Source: Bauldia sp. (GTDB lineage Bacteria; Pseudomonadota; Alphaproteobacteria; Rhizobiales; Kaistiaceae). Taken from it: DNA of 64,000 bases. The notes beneath the pieces were generated by a model, which saw nothing but the letters and a program-made list of their open reading frames with translations, was not told where the DNA came from and made no database searches. The stretch spans positions 1 through 64,000 of the forward strand of contig JADLGL010000009.1 in NCBI GenBank assembly GCA_020849325.1, given 5' to 3'. Positions 16,641-26,709 of this stretch are shown here, in pieces; within the stretch, counting starts at the first letter, position 1, and each line of letters starts with the position of its first letter. The translations under genes were made by a program, and so were the position numbers.

Positions 16641-17489
16641 CTACCCCGCAGCCACCCGTGGGGAGAGGAGCGCCCCCAGGCGGCGCTTGAAGTCTTCCTT
16701 CTGGGCTTCGCCGGCTTTCAGGATCGGGTCGATCTGGCGGAAGTCGAGCGGGCGGAAGCGGGCGATCTCGGGCTCGACGACGATGTCGGGACGGATCGCG
16801 CCCTTCATCTTCTGCGCGGTGATGGCGCGCATCATCAGCTGGGTCGAGCCGATCATCGCCTCGACCGGCCGCGGAAAACGGCCGGGGCGGCCCATCGGCC
16901 CGCCGATGACGTCCACGGCAACGAGGATGCCGCCGTCGACGGCGGCGTGTTCGAAGGGCAGCGGGTTGACGATTCCGCCGTCGATGTGCGGCCGGCCGCC
17001 GATCATCACGGGGCGGAACACCAGCGGCAGGGCCATCGAGGCCGCAACCGCCTCGCGGAGTGAGCCGTCCGAGAACAGCGTCTCGTGCCAGCCGTAGAAG
17101 TCGGTCGCGACGACGCGGAGCGGGATCGCGAGCTCGGCGAACGTTTTCGGCAGACGCTCGCCGAACGCCTCCAGCACCGTCTCGGCGACGAGTTGGCCGG
17201 CGGTGGCGCGCATCGGTCCGAACAGTTCGCGCACGGCGCGCGGACGGCTCCGCCACAGCCGCTGGAGGAGGTCGCCGCGCTGTTGCCGGAGACCGTGCAG
17301 GAAGCCGGCGATCTCGCGCCCGCTCTCGCCTTTGGCATAGGCGGCGCCGATGATCGCGCCCATCGAGCAGCCGGCGATCACCGCCGGGCGGACGCCGAGC
17401 TCGTCGAACGCCTCGAGGATCGGCACATGCGCAAAGCCCAGCGCGCCGCCGCCGCCGAGCGCGAGGCCGATGGGCCGGTCAGCAGTCAT
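16641..17489 (-). CDS. Patatin-like phospholipase family protein
   Basis: A 282-residue protein of the bacterial RssA-like patatin group. The oxyanion loop GGGGALGFAH (12-21), nucleophile Ser42 in GCSMG and the catalytic Asp170 in DGGIVNPLPF form the Ser-Asp dyad of patatin lipid acyl hydrolases. There is no signal peptide, so it acts in the cytoplasm or on the inner membrane leaflet. The substrate is unknown. About 220 bases with GC-rich inverted repeats separate it from pmbA, so it may not share that transcript. Confidence 0.9.
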   Translation of the reverse strand: MTADRPIGLALGGGGALGFAHVPILEAFDELGVRPAVIAGCSMGAIIGAAYAKGESGREIAGFLHGLRQQRGDLLQRLWRSRPRAVRELFGPMRATAGQLVAETVLEAFGERLPKTFAELAIPLRVVATDFYGWHETLFSDGSLREAVAASMALPLVFRPVMIGGRPHIDGGIVNPLPFEHAAVDGGILVAVDVIGGPMGRPGRFPRPVEAMIGSTQLMMRAITAQKMKGAIRPDIVVEPEIARFRPLDFRQIDPILKAGEAQKEDFKRRLGALLSPRVAAG

Positions 17490-17547
17490 ATGGGCCGCCA
17501 GACGATGCTGTGGGGATTGGCCCGCTGCCGCGGCCAGCGACCGTCTC

Positions 17548-17574
17548 TTCCCCTCGCCCCGTTCGGGGAGAGGG
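17548..17574. repeat. Short palindromic repeat (C/G-rich 26-mer family)
   Basis: Arms CCCTCGCCCC and GGGGAGAGGG around GTTC form the hairpin. It matches the units at 4038-4064 (inverted) and 38158-38183. It lies between the patatin gene and rsmD, where it could terminate rsmD transcription on the minus strand. Confidence 0.65.
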
Positions 17575-17657
17575 CTTTCGGGCCAGGTGAGCCGACGGCG
17601 AACCTGGCGAGGAAGGGTGAGGGGATTCCGCGCGATCGACCACCGTTGCAGCGCCGC

Positions 17658-18221
17658 TCATGGCGCGTCTCCGAACGAAAGGAAGCGGACCTTCGAATCG
17701 CCGACCTTCCGCTCGTCGAGGAGGGTGAAGCCGGGCGGGATGGTGACGGCGCCCGTCGCCGCTTCTTCCAGGACCGCGATGGCGCCGGGCGTCAGCCAGC
17801 CGCCGGCCGCGGCGGAGGCGAGCGCGGCCTCGCCGAGACCTTTGCCGTAGGGCGGGTCGACGAAGACGACCGAAAACGGGCCGATCGTGCCGGCGTCGCC
17901 GAGACGGGTCGCGTCGCGGCGGAAGATCTTGGCCCGGCCGGTGAGGCCGAGGGCCTCGACGTTGCGGCGGATCAGGCCGCGGGCTTCGACCGCCTCTTCC
18001 ACCAGCAGCGCCGACGCGGCGCCGCGCGACAGGGCTTCGAGCGCGAGGGCGCCGGTGCCGGCGAAGAGGTCGAGGACGCGCGCGCCGGTCACCGGGTCGC
18101 CGAGGCCGTGGGCGAGGATGTCGAAGACCGTCTCGCGGAGGCGGTCGGAGGTCGGGCGGATCGCTGATGTCGTCGGCGTGGCGAGCGGCCGGCCGCGGAA
18201 CTCACCGGCGACGATCCGCAT
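17658..18221 (-). CDS. rsmD: 16S rRNA (guanine(966)-N(2))-methyltransferase
   Basis: A 187-residue Rossmann methyltransferase that modifies G966 of 16S rRNA during 30S assembly. N-terminal [13 protein letters not shown] is the RsmD opening. The SAM-binding motif is [18 protein letters not shown] (about 51-68), and the catalytic loop is FVDPPYGKG (DPPY near residue 122). ATG at 18219-18221 begins exactly at that conserved opening; an alternative start lies four codons upstream. It overlaps the 3' end of the upstream pseudouridine synthase gene by about 20 bases, a strong sign of one operon for two rRNA-modifying enzymes. Confidence 0.95.
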   Translation of the reverse strand: MRIVAGEFRGRPLATPTTSAIRPTSDRLRETVFDILAHGLGDPVTGARVLDLFAGTGALALEALSRGAASALLVEEAVEARGLIRRNVEALGLTGRAKIFRRDATRLGDAGTIGPFSVVFVDPPYGKGLGEAALASAAAGGWLTPGAIAVLEEAATGAVTIPPGFTLLDERKVGDSKVRFLSFGDAP

Positions 18222-19128
18222 CGGTCTTTCCACCCGGTTGGGCCTTGCCCCGCGCCGCCTTCCGCCGCGCGCCCTCGCTGGCGCCCTTGAGGCTCAGCGT
18301 GCCGCGCGGCTTCTCCTTTGGCGCCGGCGGCCGCACCACGCCGCGCTGGCCTTTCACCGGCACGGGGAAATCCGCTCCCGCCTCCTTCGCGAGCCGCTCG
18401 CCGAGCTGATCGCGAAGAATTTTTCGCGGCACCTCGCGTACCGTGCCGTCCGGCAGGTCGCCGAGCTGGAACGGGCCGAAGGAGACGCGGATGAGCCGGT
18501 TCACCGCGAGGCCGAGGTGCTCCATGATCTTCTTGATCTCGCGGTTCTTGCCCTCCCTGAGGCCGACCACGAGCCAGGCGTTCGAGCCCTGCTTCCGCTC
18601 GAACTCGGCCTCGACGGGGCCGTAGAGGACGCCGTCGAGCGCGAGGCCGTCCTCGAGCTCCGCGAGGCGCTTTTCGTCGACTTCACCGTGGACGCGGACG
18701 CGGTAGCGCCTGAGCCAGCCGGTCGCCGGCAGCTCCAGCGTCCGCGCGAGGCCGCCGTCATTGGTGAGCAGCAGCAGCCCCTCGGTGTTGATGTCGAGGC
18801 GGCCGACGGTGACGACGCGCGGCATGTCCTCGGGCAGCGCCTCGAACACCGTCTTCCGCCCTTCGGGGTCGCGGGCCGTCGTGACCAGGCCTTTCGGCTT
18901 GTGATAGAGCCAGAGCCGCGTCGGCTCGCGCTGCGGCAGCGGCTCGCCGTCGACGACGATGCGGTCGTTCGGGCCGACGACGACGGCCGGCGTCGCGAGG
19001 ACGCGGCCGTTGACGGAGACGCGGCCGGCCGCGATCCACGTCTCGGCTTCGCGGCGGGAACAGAGCCCGGCGCGCGCCATCACCTTCGCGATGCGGTCGC
19101 CGGCGGGCGAGGAAGTTTCGGATGTCAT
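18202..19128 (-). CDS. RluB-type rRNA pseudouridine synthase
   Basis: A 308-residue RsuA/RluB/E/F-family enzyme that makes pseudouridine in rRNA. An S4 RNA-binding domain occupies about 10-65 ([19 protein letters not shown]). The catalytic core has Asp in [17 protein letters not shown], then [18 protein letters not shown], typical of RluB (23S position 2605). A Lys/Arg/Pro-rich tail (about 265-308) is probably disordered and binds RNA. ATG at 19126-19128 is chosen. It is divergent from tadA with 43 bases between them. RluB is likelier than RsuA from the motif pattern, but this was not tested. Confidence 0.88.
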   Translation of the reverse strand: MTSETSSPAGDRIAKVMARAGLCSRREAETWIAAGRVSVNGRVLATPAVVVGPNDRIVVDGEPLPQREPTRLWLYHKPKGLVTTARDPEGRKTVFEALPEDMPRVVTVGRLDINTEGLLLLTNDGGLARTLELPATGWLRRYRVRVHGEVDEKRLAELEDGLALDGVLYGPVEAEFERKQGSNAWLVVGLREGKNREIKKIMEHLGLAVNRLIRVSFGPFQLGDLPDGTVREVPRKILRDQLGERLAKEAGADFPVPVKGQRGVVRPPAPKEKPRGTLSLKGASEGARRKAARGKAQPGGKTDADRRR

Positions 19129-19171
19129 CGGCCCCTCATAGCACGGCCTTCCGCTCCGCGAGGATGCAGCG

Positions 19172-19621
19172 TTGACGACGCCGGGCGACGGGATGGCGCG
19201 TGCGCTCGACGAGGCCCGGCGCGCCGGAGCGCGCGGCGAGGTACCGATCGGGGCAGCGATCGTGCGGGACGGCGCGGTGATCGCGGCGGCAGGAAACCGG
19301 ACGATCGAGCTGCGGGACCCGACAGCCCATGCCGAGATGCTGGCCATCCGCGAGGCGGCGGCGGCGATCGGGTCGGAGCGGCTGACGGACTGCGACCTCC
19401 ACGTGACGCTGGAGCCCTGCACGATGTGCGCCGGGGCGATCTCGTTCGCGCGGCTCCGGCGGGTGTATTTCGGCGCGCGCGATCCGAAGGGCGGCGCGGT
19501 CGAAAGCGGCGTTCGGTTCTTCGCGGCGGAGACGTGCCTGCATCGGCCCGAGGTCTATGGGGGGATCGCCGAGGTGGAATCGGCGGAGATGCTGCGGCAG
19601 TTCTTTGCGGAGCGGCGGTAG
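19172..19621 (+). CDS. tadA: tRNA adenosine(34) deaminase
   Basis: TadA converts A34 to inosine in tRNA-Arg(ACG), which is essential. The protein has 149 residues from TTG 19172; an ATG seven codons later (19193) is an alternative. Zinc and proton-shuttle residues are His53 and Glu55 in TAHAEML, with Cys83 and Cys86 in [11 protein letters not shown]. The downstream [11 protein letters not shown] and the C-terminal [12 protein letters not shown] complete the fold. It reads divergently from the pseudouridine synthase gene. Confidence 0.94.
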   Translation: MTTPGDGMARALDEARRAGARGEVPIGAAIVRDGAVIAAAGNRTIELRDPTAHAEMLAIREAAAAIGSERLTDCDLHVTLEPCTMCAGAISFARLRRVYFGARDPKGGAVESGVRFFAAETCLHRPEVYGGIAEVESAEMLRQFFAERR

Positions 19622-19711
19622 CCTTCACTTCCTCCCCTACGTCGTCGTGGTCGGGCTTGTCCGGCTTGTCCCGAGCTTGACGGTTGTGGGAGTCAGAGCA
19701 CGCCCGCCGGC

Positions 19712-20473
19712 TCAGTCGCGCTTCCGCGTCAGCTTCTTCGCCAGCGCCTCGAACCCGGCCGCTGCCTTCCCCGTCCCGATCTTCGCGGCGAAGGCGTCCA
19801 GCGCGGCGCGGGCCTCATCGCTCCACGGCGCGACGAGGCTGCCCACCAAATGCGCCTCGGATTTCAGGATCACGCCGTCGGCCAATACCTTGAGTCCATT
19901 GGCCTTCAGCGTCGAACCCGTGGTCGTGATGTCGACGATCAGGTCGGCGGCGCCGGAAGCCGGCGTGCCTTCGGTCGCGCCGAGGCTTTCGACGATGAGG
20001 TAATCCGCCACCCCGTGGCCTGAGAAGAAGCGGCGGGTGAGGTTGAAGTACTTCGTCGCGACCTTGAGGCGCCGGCCGTGGCGGCGGCGGAAATCGGCGG
20101 CGACGTCGTCGAGGTCGGCCATCGTCTCGACGTCGACCCACGCTTCGGGGACGGCGACGACCACGTCGGCGAAGCCGAAGCCGAGGGGGGTGACGAGTTC
20201 GACGCGGGCGGCCCAGTCGTCGATCGTCTCCTCGACGAGGTCGCGGCCGGTGACGCCGAGATGGACGTTGCCCGCCGCGAGTTGGCCGGCGATCTCGCCC
20301 GCCGACAGGAACGCCACCTCCGCTTCGGGGAGGTCCGCGATCGTGCCGCGATAGGTGCGCTCGCCGCGGGGCTGGTGGATGGCAAAGCCGTGCCCGGCGA
20401 AGAAAGCGTTCGACTTCTCCTGCAGACGACCCTTCGACGGGATCGCCAGAACGAGCGCGTTCGAGCCGTTCAT
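19712..20473 (-). CDS. hisG: ATP phosphoribosyltransferase, short form
   Basis: HisG catalyses the first, committed step of histidine synthesis from ATP and PRPP. At 253 residues it lacks the C-terminal regulatory domain of long HisG and so depends on HisZ. Motifs are [13 protein letters not shown] at the N-terminus, [10 protein letters not shown], and the PRPP-binding loop [14 protein letters not shown] (about 191-204). ATG at 20471-20473 overlaps the hisZ stop by 4 bases (ATGA), so the two subunits are coupled in translation, fitting their hetero-octamer. Confidence 0.94.
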   Translation of the reverse strand: MNGSNALVLAIPSKGRLQEKSNAFFAGHGFAIHQPRGERTYRGTIADLPEAEVAFLSAGEIAGQLAAGNVHLGVTGRDLVEETIDDWAARVELVTPLGFGFADVVVAVPEAWVDVETMADLDDVAADFRRRHGRRLKVATKYFNLTRRFFSGHGVADYLIVESLGATEGTPASGAADLIVDITTTGSTLKANGLKVLADGVILKSEAHLVGSLVAPWSDEARAALDAFAAKIGTGKAAAGFEALAKKLTRKRD

Positions 20474-21597
20474 CGCGCCAGAACTCCCATGCGGTCGAGC
20501 CACAGCGCGAAACCGACGGCCGGCACGTCGTCGGCGGTGCCGTTCCGCGCGCGGATGAGGGAGAGGAGGCGGTCGTATCGTCCTCCGCCGGCGAGCGGGC
20601 GGCCGTCGCCGCGCGACGGGTCGGACAGCTCGAAGATGAAGCCGGTGTAGTAGTCGAGGCGGCGGCCGAAATTGGCGGCGAAGTGGATGCCGTCGATGTC
20701 GATGCCCTGGCGGACGAAGCCGTGCGTCCGCTCTGCGAAGGCGCCGATCGCAGCGGCCATGGCCGGCGTCTCGCTCGCGGCGAGTTCGCCGAGCGCGAGC
20801 GCGGCGCGGTCGGGCGGACCGGAGATGGCGAGGAATCGCGTGAGGATGCGCGCGGCGTCGAGGCTTTCGGGCGAGCCGGCGGTGAGCGCCGTGTGCTCGA
20901 AATAGCGTTCGGCGATTTCCGCCACGGTGCGGCCGCCGACTTCTGGGATGCCGCCGGCGGCGAAGAGGCGGGCCACCTGTTCGCGGACGTCCGAGATCGT
21001 CGGCGGGAACCCCCCGTGGCGCGCGGCGATCGGGCCGAGGCGCGGCCGGGCCGAGCGGCCGGCCATCTCCTCGATCAGCTCGTGCAGGCGCTGCGTATCG
21101 CCGAAGGCGCGCGCCAGGCGACGGCGCCACAGATCCGGAACCGGCAGCGCGTCGAGGAGCGCATCGAAGAGGGACTGGTCGCCGATCCGCACCGTCGGGC
21201 GGTCGATGCCGACGGAGCCGAGGGCGGCCATCGCGAGTGCGAGAACGTCGGCGTCCGCGTCGGCGCGGTCGGTGCGGCCGATCGATTCGACGCCCGCCTG
21301 CCAGAACTCGCCGGTCTCGCCGGGGCGCTGGCGGAAGACGGGGCCGCAATAGGCATAGGCCGCGACACGGCGGGGATCGCCGCCGGCGGTGAGGTGATGG
21401 AGCGCGACGGGGATCGTGTAGTCCGGCCGGAGGCAGAGTTCGAGCCCCTCGGCAGACGCGGTGAGGTACATGCGGCGGCGGAGGTCCTCGCCCGCGAGAT
21501 CGAGGAAAATGTCCGCGTCGTGGAGGACGGGCGGCTCGATGAAATCGTAGCCCGCCGCGGCGAGGACGCCTCTGAGGCGATCGATGGGGCTTTCCAC
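20470..21597 (-). CDS. hisZ: ATP phosphoribosyltransferase regulatory subunit
   Basis: HisZ is a histidyl-tRNA-synthetase paralogue that activates short HisG and mediates histidine feedback. The protein has 375 residues. Class II synthetase-like motifs include [25 protein letters not shown] (motif 2 region), [20 protein letters not shown] and [10 protein letters not shown]. It lacks the anticodon-binding domain of HisS. The start is GTG at 21595-21597, supported by AGGAG seven bases upstream and only 8 bases after the hisS stop. The order hisS-hisZ-hisG is an operon on the minus strand. Confidence 0.92.
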   Translation of the reverse strand: MESPIDRLRGVLAAAGYDFIEPPVLHDADIFLDLAGEDLRRRMYLTASAEGLELCLRPDYTIPVALHHLTAGGDPRRVAAYAYCGPVFRQRPGETGEFWQAGVESIGRTDRADADADVLALAMAALGSVGIDRPTVRIGDQSLFDALLDALPVPDLWRRRLARAFGDTQRLHELIEEMAGRSARPRLGPIAARHGGFPPTISDVREQVARLFAAGGIPEVGGRTVAEIAERYFEHTALTAGSPESLDAARILTRFLAISGPPDRAALALGELAASETPAMAAAIGAFAERTHGFVRQGIDIDGIHFAANFGRRLDYYTGFIFELSDPSRGDGRPLAGGGRYDRLLSLIRARNGTADDVPAVGFALWLDRMGVLAR

Positions 21598-21605
21598 GTC
21601 CGCTC

Positions 21606-23159
21606 CTAAGCTGCCCCCGCCTTTTGCCGCTCCAGCAGCGCCTTCACCTCGGACACGAGGTTTTCCGCCGGCACTTCCACCTGCCCCGGCCGCGTGGCGG
21701 CGTAGGCGGCATGATCGCCGACCGCGCCGGCGAGTTCCCTGCCGAGGAGGAGGTCCTTCAGCTGGACCACGCCCTTCGCGCGCTCGTCGCCGCCCTGGAT
21801 GACGACGCACGGCGCGTTCCGCCTGTCGGCATACTTCATCTGGGCCTTCATTCCGGCGGAACCGAGATACATCTCGGCCGTGACGCCGGCGCGACGAAGA
21901 TCGCCCACCATGCGCTGCGCCTCGACGAGGCCGGGCTGGTCCATCACGAGGACGACGACCGGGCCGGTCGCCTGCGCTTCGGCGGGCGGGGCGAGCGCCT
22001 TCAGCGCCGAAGCGAGGCGGGAGACGCCGATCGAGAAGCCGGTGGCGGGCACGTCCTCGCCGCGGAAGCGGCCGACGAGGCCGTCATAGCGCCCTCCGCC
22101 GCCGACCGAGCCGAACACGACGTTTTCGCCCTTCTCATTCGGCACGTCGAAGAGGAGCTGCGCCTCGAAGACGGCGCCGGTGTAGTATTCGAGGCCGCGG
22201 ACGACCGACGGATCGATCTCGACGCGGTCGGCATAGCCGGCGGCGCGGACGAGGTCGGCGATTGTGCGGAGCTCGGCGATGCCTTTCGCCGCCGTCCCGT
22301 TCTTGCCGAAAACCATGTCGAGGAAGCCGACGATGTCCATGCCCTTGTGCGGCGCGGCGTCGCCGTTCGGCGCCGCGCGGCTCTCGGCGACCATCTGGGC
22401 GCCCTCGACGAAGGCTTTTGCGTTCACGAAGCGGAAGATGGTGCCGATCTGATCGCCGACGAGGCCTGCGCCCTTGGTGAAATCGCCGCTCTCGTCCTTC
22501 CGCCCCTCGCCGAGGAGGAGCCGGACGCCCTCGACGCCGAGGCGGTCGAATTTGTCGATCGCCCGCAGAACCGTAAGGCGGCGCGAAGCGTTCTCGTCAC
22601 CGGAGAGACCCGCCAGTTCCATCACGCCGTCGAGGACGCGACGGGAGTTCACCTTGATGGCGTACTGGCCGCGCCTGAGGCCTACGGCCTCGATGGCGTC
22701 GGCCATCATCATGCACATCTCGGCATCGGCCGCCGGGGACGCGGCGCCGACCGTGTCGGCGTCGAACTGCATGAACTGGCGGAAGCGGCCAGGGCCCGGC
22801 TTCTCGTTCCGGAACACCCAGCCGGCCCGGTAGGAGCGGTACGGTTTTGGCAGGCGATCGAAATTCTCAGCGACGTAGCGGGCGAGCGGTGCCGTCAGGT
22901 CGTAGCGCAGCGAGAGCCAAGTCTCGTCATCATCCTTGAAGGAAAAGACACCCTCGTTCGGGCGATCGAGGTCCGGCAGGAATTTCCCGAGCGCGTCGGT
23001 GAATTCGATCAGCGGCGTTTCGACCGGCTCGAAACCGTAGCGCTCGTAGACGGCGCGGATGCGCTGGAGCATCGCATCGACGGCGCGGATGTCGGCCGCG
23101 GTGCGGTCGGCGAAGCCGCGCGGCAGGCGGGCCTTCGGACGGTTTGGGGTGTCGGCCAT
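21606..23159 (-). CDS. hisS: Histidine-tRNA ligase
   Basis: HisRS charges tRNA-His. The 517-residue protein has class II motif 1 near the N-terminus, motif 2 as [22 protein letters not shown], here split as [14 protein letters not shown] and MQFDAD, the HisA-like [12 protein letters not shown], and [10 protein letters not shown]. An anticodon-binding domain follows. It is longer than the E. coli enzyme because of extra segments around residues 200-270. ATG 23157-23159 begins [16 protein letters not shown], typical of the alphaproteobacterial group. This matters because the tRNA-His in this window has A73 and no G-1, the derived recognition system of this lineage. Confidence 0.95.
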   Translation of the reverse strand: MADTPNRPKARLPRGFADRTAADIRAVDAMLQRIRAVYERYGFEPVETPLIEFTDALGKFLPDLDRPNEGVFSFKDDDETWLSLRYDLTAPLARYVAENFDRLPKPYRSYRAGWVFRNEKPGPGRFRQFMQFDADTVGAASPAADAEMCMMMADAIEAVGLRRGQYAIKVNSRRVLDGVMELAGLSGDENASRRLTVLRAIDKFDRLGVEGVRLLLGEGRKDESGDFTKGAGLVGDQIGTIFRFVNAKAFVEGAQMVAESRAAPNGDAAPHKGMDIVGFLDMVFGKNGTAAKGIAELRTIADLVRAAGYADRVEIDPSVVRGLEYYTGAVFEAQLLFDVPNEKGENVVFGSVGGGGRYDGLVGRFRGEDVPATGFSIGVSRLASALKALAPPAEAQATGPVVVLVMDQPGLVEAQRMVGDLRRAGVTAEMYLGSAGMKAQMKYADRRNAPCVVIQGGDERAKGVVQLKDLLLGRELAGAVGDHAAYAATRPGQVEVPAENLVSEVKALLERQKAGAA

Positions 23160-23175
23160 GGCCTGAATCCGGAAA

Positions 23176-23197
23176 CGCCCGGCCGGAAAGCCGGGCG
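23176..23197. terminator. Hairpin in the hisS leader
   Basis: A perfect 8-bp stem CGCCCGGC/GCCGGGCG with a 6-base loop, between the small membrane-protein gene and hisS. It could terminate the former or attenuate the latter. No run of T follows on the minus strand, so it is only a candidate. Confidence 0.4.
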
Positions 23198-23257
23198 GGT
23201 ACGAAGGCCGGCTTGGTATCCGATGGCGCCGGGGCCAGCAAGGTTTTGGGCCGCGGC

Positions 23258-23548
23258 TCAGCTTTCGCGCGAGCGCCCGGCCGGTGCGACGAAGCCGACG
23301 AGGAGGCAGGCGAGCGCCGCCCACAGGACGAAGGGCTTGTAGGCGGTGAAGCCGAACACCGTCGCGAGCACCACGATCCCCGAGCACCACTCGGTCGTAT
23401 AGACGGTGCACGGCGCGGCGTTGGCGAGATAGTCGGAAACCGGCTGGTTCAGGTAATCGGCCGCGCGTCCGTAGAAGACGCCCCACCACACGAGGCCGAC
23501 CAGCAGCAGCACGAACCCGACGAGGATGATCAGGCGCTTCGCTTGCAT
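23258..23548 (-). CDS. Small two-helix membrane protein
   Basis: A 96-residue protein with hydrophobic helices at about 5-25 ([20 protein letters not shown]) and about 57-88. The region between them holds two cysteines (CTVYTTEWC, residues 47 and 55) that would face the periplasm and could form a disulfide. I do not recognise a family. It is the first gene upstream of hisS on the same strand, separated by about 100 bases with a hairpin. Codon use is normal for the window, which supports it as real. Confidence 0.65.
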   Translation of the reverse strand: MQAKRLIILVGFVLLLVGLVWWGVFYGRAADYLNQPVSDYLANAAPCTVYTTEWCSGIVVLATVFGFTAYKPFVLWAALACLLVGFVAPAGRSRES

Positions 23549-23608
23549 CGCGAATCCCTCCGCTCGGGGGATGGTAGCGGAAAGTACGACGCGTCTGGGG
23601 CAAACAAA

Positions 23609-23634
23609 GAAAGGCCGCCTTGCGGCGGCCTTTC
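23609..23634. terminator. Strong hairpin, first of two identical-stem copies
   Basis: An 11-bp perfect stem GAAAGGCCGCC/GGCGGCCTTTC around TTGC, with TTTC at the end. The same stem, with a CGAA loop, recurs at 23986-24011. Both lie between the small membrane-protein gene start and the groEL end. Confidence 0.75.
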
Positions 23635-23795
23635 ACGGGCTCGTCGCGGCGAGGCCGGACGCCCAGGGCGCGCCCGGCAAGCGGGTCGCGCTGAAGGAAA
23701 GTGAACTCCCGATCGGCGACGGAGTCCAGTGCTTTCACCGTCACGCCTTCGTTGGCGGGATACGATCGCCTGCTCCTCCGGATCAGAATCCAATT

Positions 23796-23926
23796 CCGAT
23801 CATTCCCGCGGAGGCGGGAACCCATCCCTCTTCGCAACAAAAGCCAGCGCAAAGCGCTGACGGCCCGACCTTCGGTCGGACCTTTTCGTCACCGCGATGG
23901 GTCCCCGCCTCCGCGGGGACGATCGG
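23796..23926. repeat. Large inverted repeat, 31-bp arms
   Basis: The left arm (23796-23826) and right arm (23896-23926) are reverse complements at 28 of 31 positions by my alignment, separated by 69 bases that contain CCGACCTTCGGTCGG, a smaller hairpin. Each arm itself folds around CCCGC-GAGG-CGGG. This looks like a miniature palindromic repeat of the type common in rhizobial relatives. Confidence 0.75.
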
Positions 23927-23985
23927 GGGTGGGCACACGCCGCCGGAAGGACGAAGTCCCGGAAGGCGAAATGGTCTGCCAAACA

Positions 23986-24011
23986 GAAAGGCCGCCCGAA
24001 GGCGGCCTTTC
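23986..24011. terminator. Strong hairpin, second of two identical-stem copies
   Basis: Stem GAAAGGCCGCC/GGCGGCCTTTC with loop CGAA. It lies after (minus-strand sense) the groEL tail array and is a good candidate for the final groESL terminator. Confidence 0.75.
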
Positions 24012-24041
24012 CAAACGTGAGCCAGAGGCTGAACGCGAGGA

Positions 24042-24301
24042 CTAGAAGTCCATGCCGCCACAGGAAGTCGGCTGTTGCCGACTTCCCAAGCAAGAAGCAT
24101 GGGCGGCCCGGGGGCCGGCCATCTGAACCTAGAAGTCCATCCCGCCACAGGAAGTCGGCTGTTGCCGACTTCCCAAGCAAGAAAGCATGGGCGGCCCGGG
24201 GGCCGGCCATCTGAACCTAGAAGTCCATCCCGCCACAGGAAGTCGGCTGCTGCCGACTTCCCAAGCAAGAAAGCATGGGCGCCCCGAACCTTGCAGTTGG
24301 A
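24042..24301 (-). repeat. Tandem array of three units copied from the groEL 3' end
   Basis: Three direct repeats at 24042-24128, 24129-24216 and 24217-24301 (87, 88 and 85 bases), nearly identical to each other. Each begins with CTAGAAGTCCAT plus CCCGCC (the first has GCCGCC), which is the same string that ends groEL itself at 24302: read on the minus strand it encodes the last groEL residues GMDF and its TAG. Each unit then carries a perfect 10-bp hairpin GGAAGTCGGC/GCCGACTTCC with a 4-base loop (for example 24063-24086). The third unit loses similarity in its last 20 or so bases. The array therefore gives three spare stop-codon-plus-hairpin modules behind groEL. Confidence 0.9.
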
Positions 24302-26307
<2,006 letters not shown>

Positions 26308-26355
26308 GGGGCTCTTCCCTTTGTTGCGCGACCGGCCTCGGCCGCGCGGGTGGCT

Positions 26356-26382
26356 TTGGCACTCTCTGGGAGTGAGTGCTAA
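26356..26382 (-). promoter_or_regulatory. CIRCE operator of groESL
   Basis: Arms TTGGCACTC (26356-26364) and GAGTGCTAA (26374-26382) separated by 9 bases. This is the HrcA-binding CIRCE element with one change from the consensus left arm TTAGCACTC. It lies between the promoter and the groES start, where HrcA would block transcription at normal temperature. Confidence 0.93.
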
Positions 26383-26392
26383 CAGGACGCCG

Positions 26393-26424
26393 CGGATTTA
26401 GGAGCGCGCCCTGGGGGTGTCAAG
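26393..26424 (-). promoter_or_regulatory. Probable groESL promoter, RpoH-like
   Basis: On the minus strand, CTTGACA (rc of 26418-26424) is followed after 16-17 bases by CCTAAATCCG (rc of 26393-26402). The latter fits the alphaproteobacterial RpoH -10 pattern CYTATNTNNG with one mismatch. CIRCE begins about 10 bases further downstream, at the expected transcript start. Dual heat control by RpoH and HrcA is inferred. Confidence 0.65.
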
Positions 26425-26468
26425 GCGGCGTGGCCGGATAATCCGGGAGGCGGAAGTGCGGGAAGGGG

Positions 26469-26620
26469 CGAATAGGGAGTAGCGAATAGGGAAGCGGTGA
26501 GTGGTGAGTGGGTGAAGAGCCGGCGGCGACCCGAGCCTCGGGCCCCGTTCCCCGCTATTCGCTATTCGCTATTCGCCATTCGCTATTCGCTATTCGCTAT
26601 TCACCCCTCACCACCCACCC
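26469..26620. repeat. 7-bp tandem repeat with an imperfect inverted counterpart
   Basis: Seven consecutive 7-mers lie at 26555-26603: CTATTCG three times, CCATTCG, CTATTCG twice, CTATTCA. They are followed by CCCCTCACCACCCACC. About 40-90 bases to the left (26469-26514) the reverse-complement theme GAATAGGGA, GCGAATAGGGA and GTGAGTGGTGAGTGGG appears. The whole can fold back imperfectly. It lies in the 402-base gap between the groES start and the TadG-like gene; the rest of that gap holds the groESL control region and an AT-rich leader. Confidence 0.8.
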
Positions 26621-26709
26621 CCAATCCGTAAAACTCTAATCAAATTCGAGCGTTCGGCTTAAGCCGGGCGCAATTCGCGGCCGCTAAAATTTTCGGCAAA
26701 GGAACTCCT

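Noticed and set aside
14281..17256. Very long minus-strand open frame of 991 codons
   Set aside because: Only its last 266 codons read as a known protein (the inositol-phosphatase family). The rest is Arg/Pro-rich antisense or off-frame reading of pmbA and the patatin gene, as expected in high-GC DNA.
23783..24268. Minus-strand frame encoding a repeated peptide WEVGNSRLP
   Set aside because: The peptide repeat is simply the translation of the groEL-tail DNA array. There is no start context or protein family, so it is not called as a gene.
24042..24301. Possible CRISPR array
   Set aside because: Units are contiguous 85-88-base direct repeats with no unique spacers between shorter repeats, and no cas genes are near. 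They match the groEL 3' end instead.
26555..26603. Possible replication origin iterons
   Set aside because: Seven 7-mers in a row lack DnaA boxes, an AT-rich unwinding region or a rep gene nearby; the unit is too short for typical iterons.
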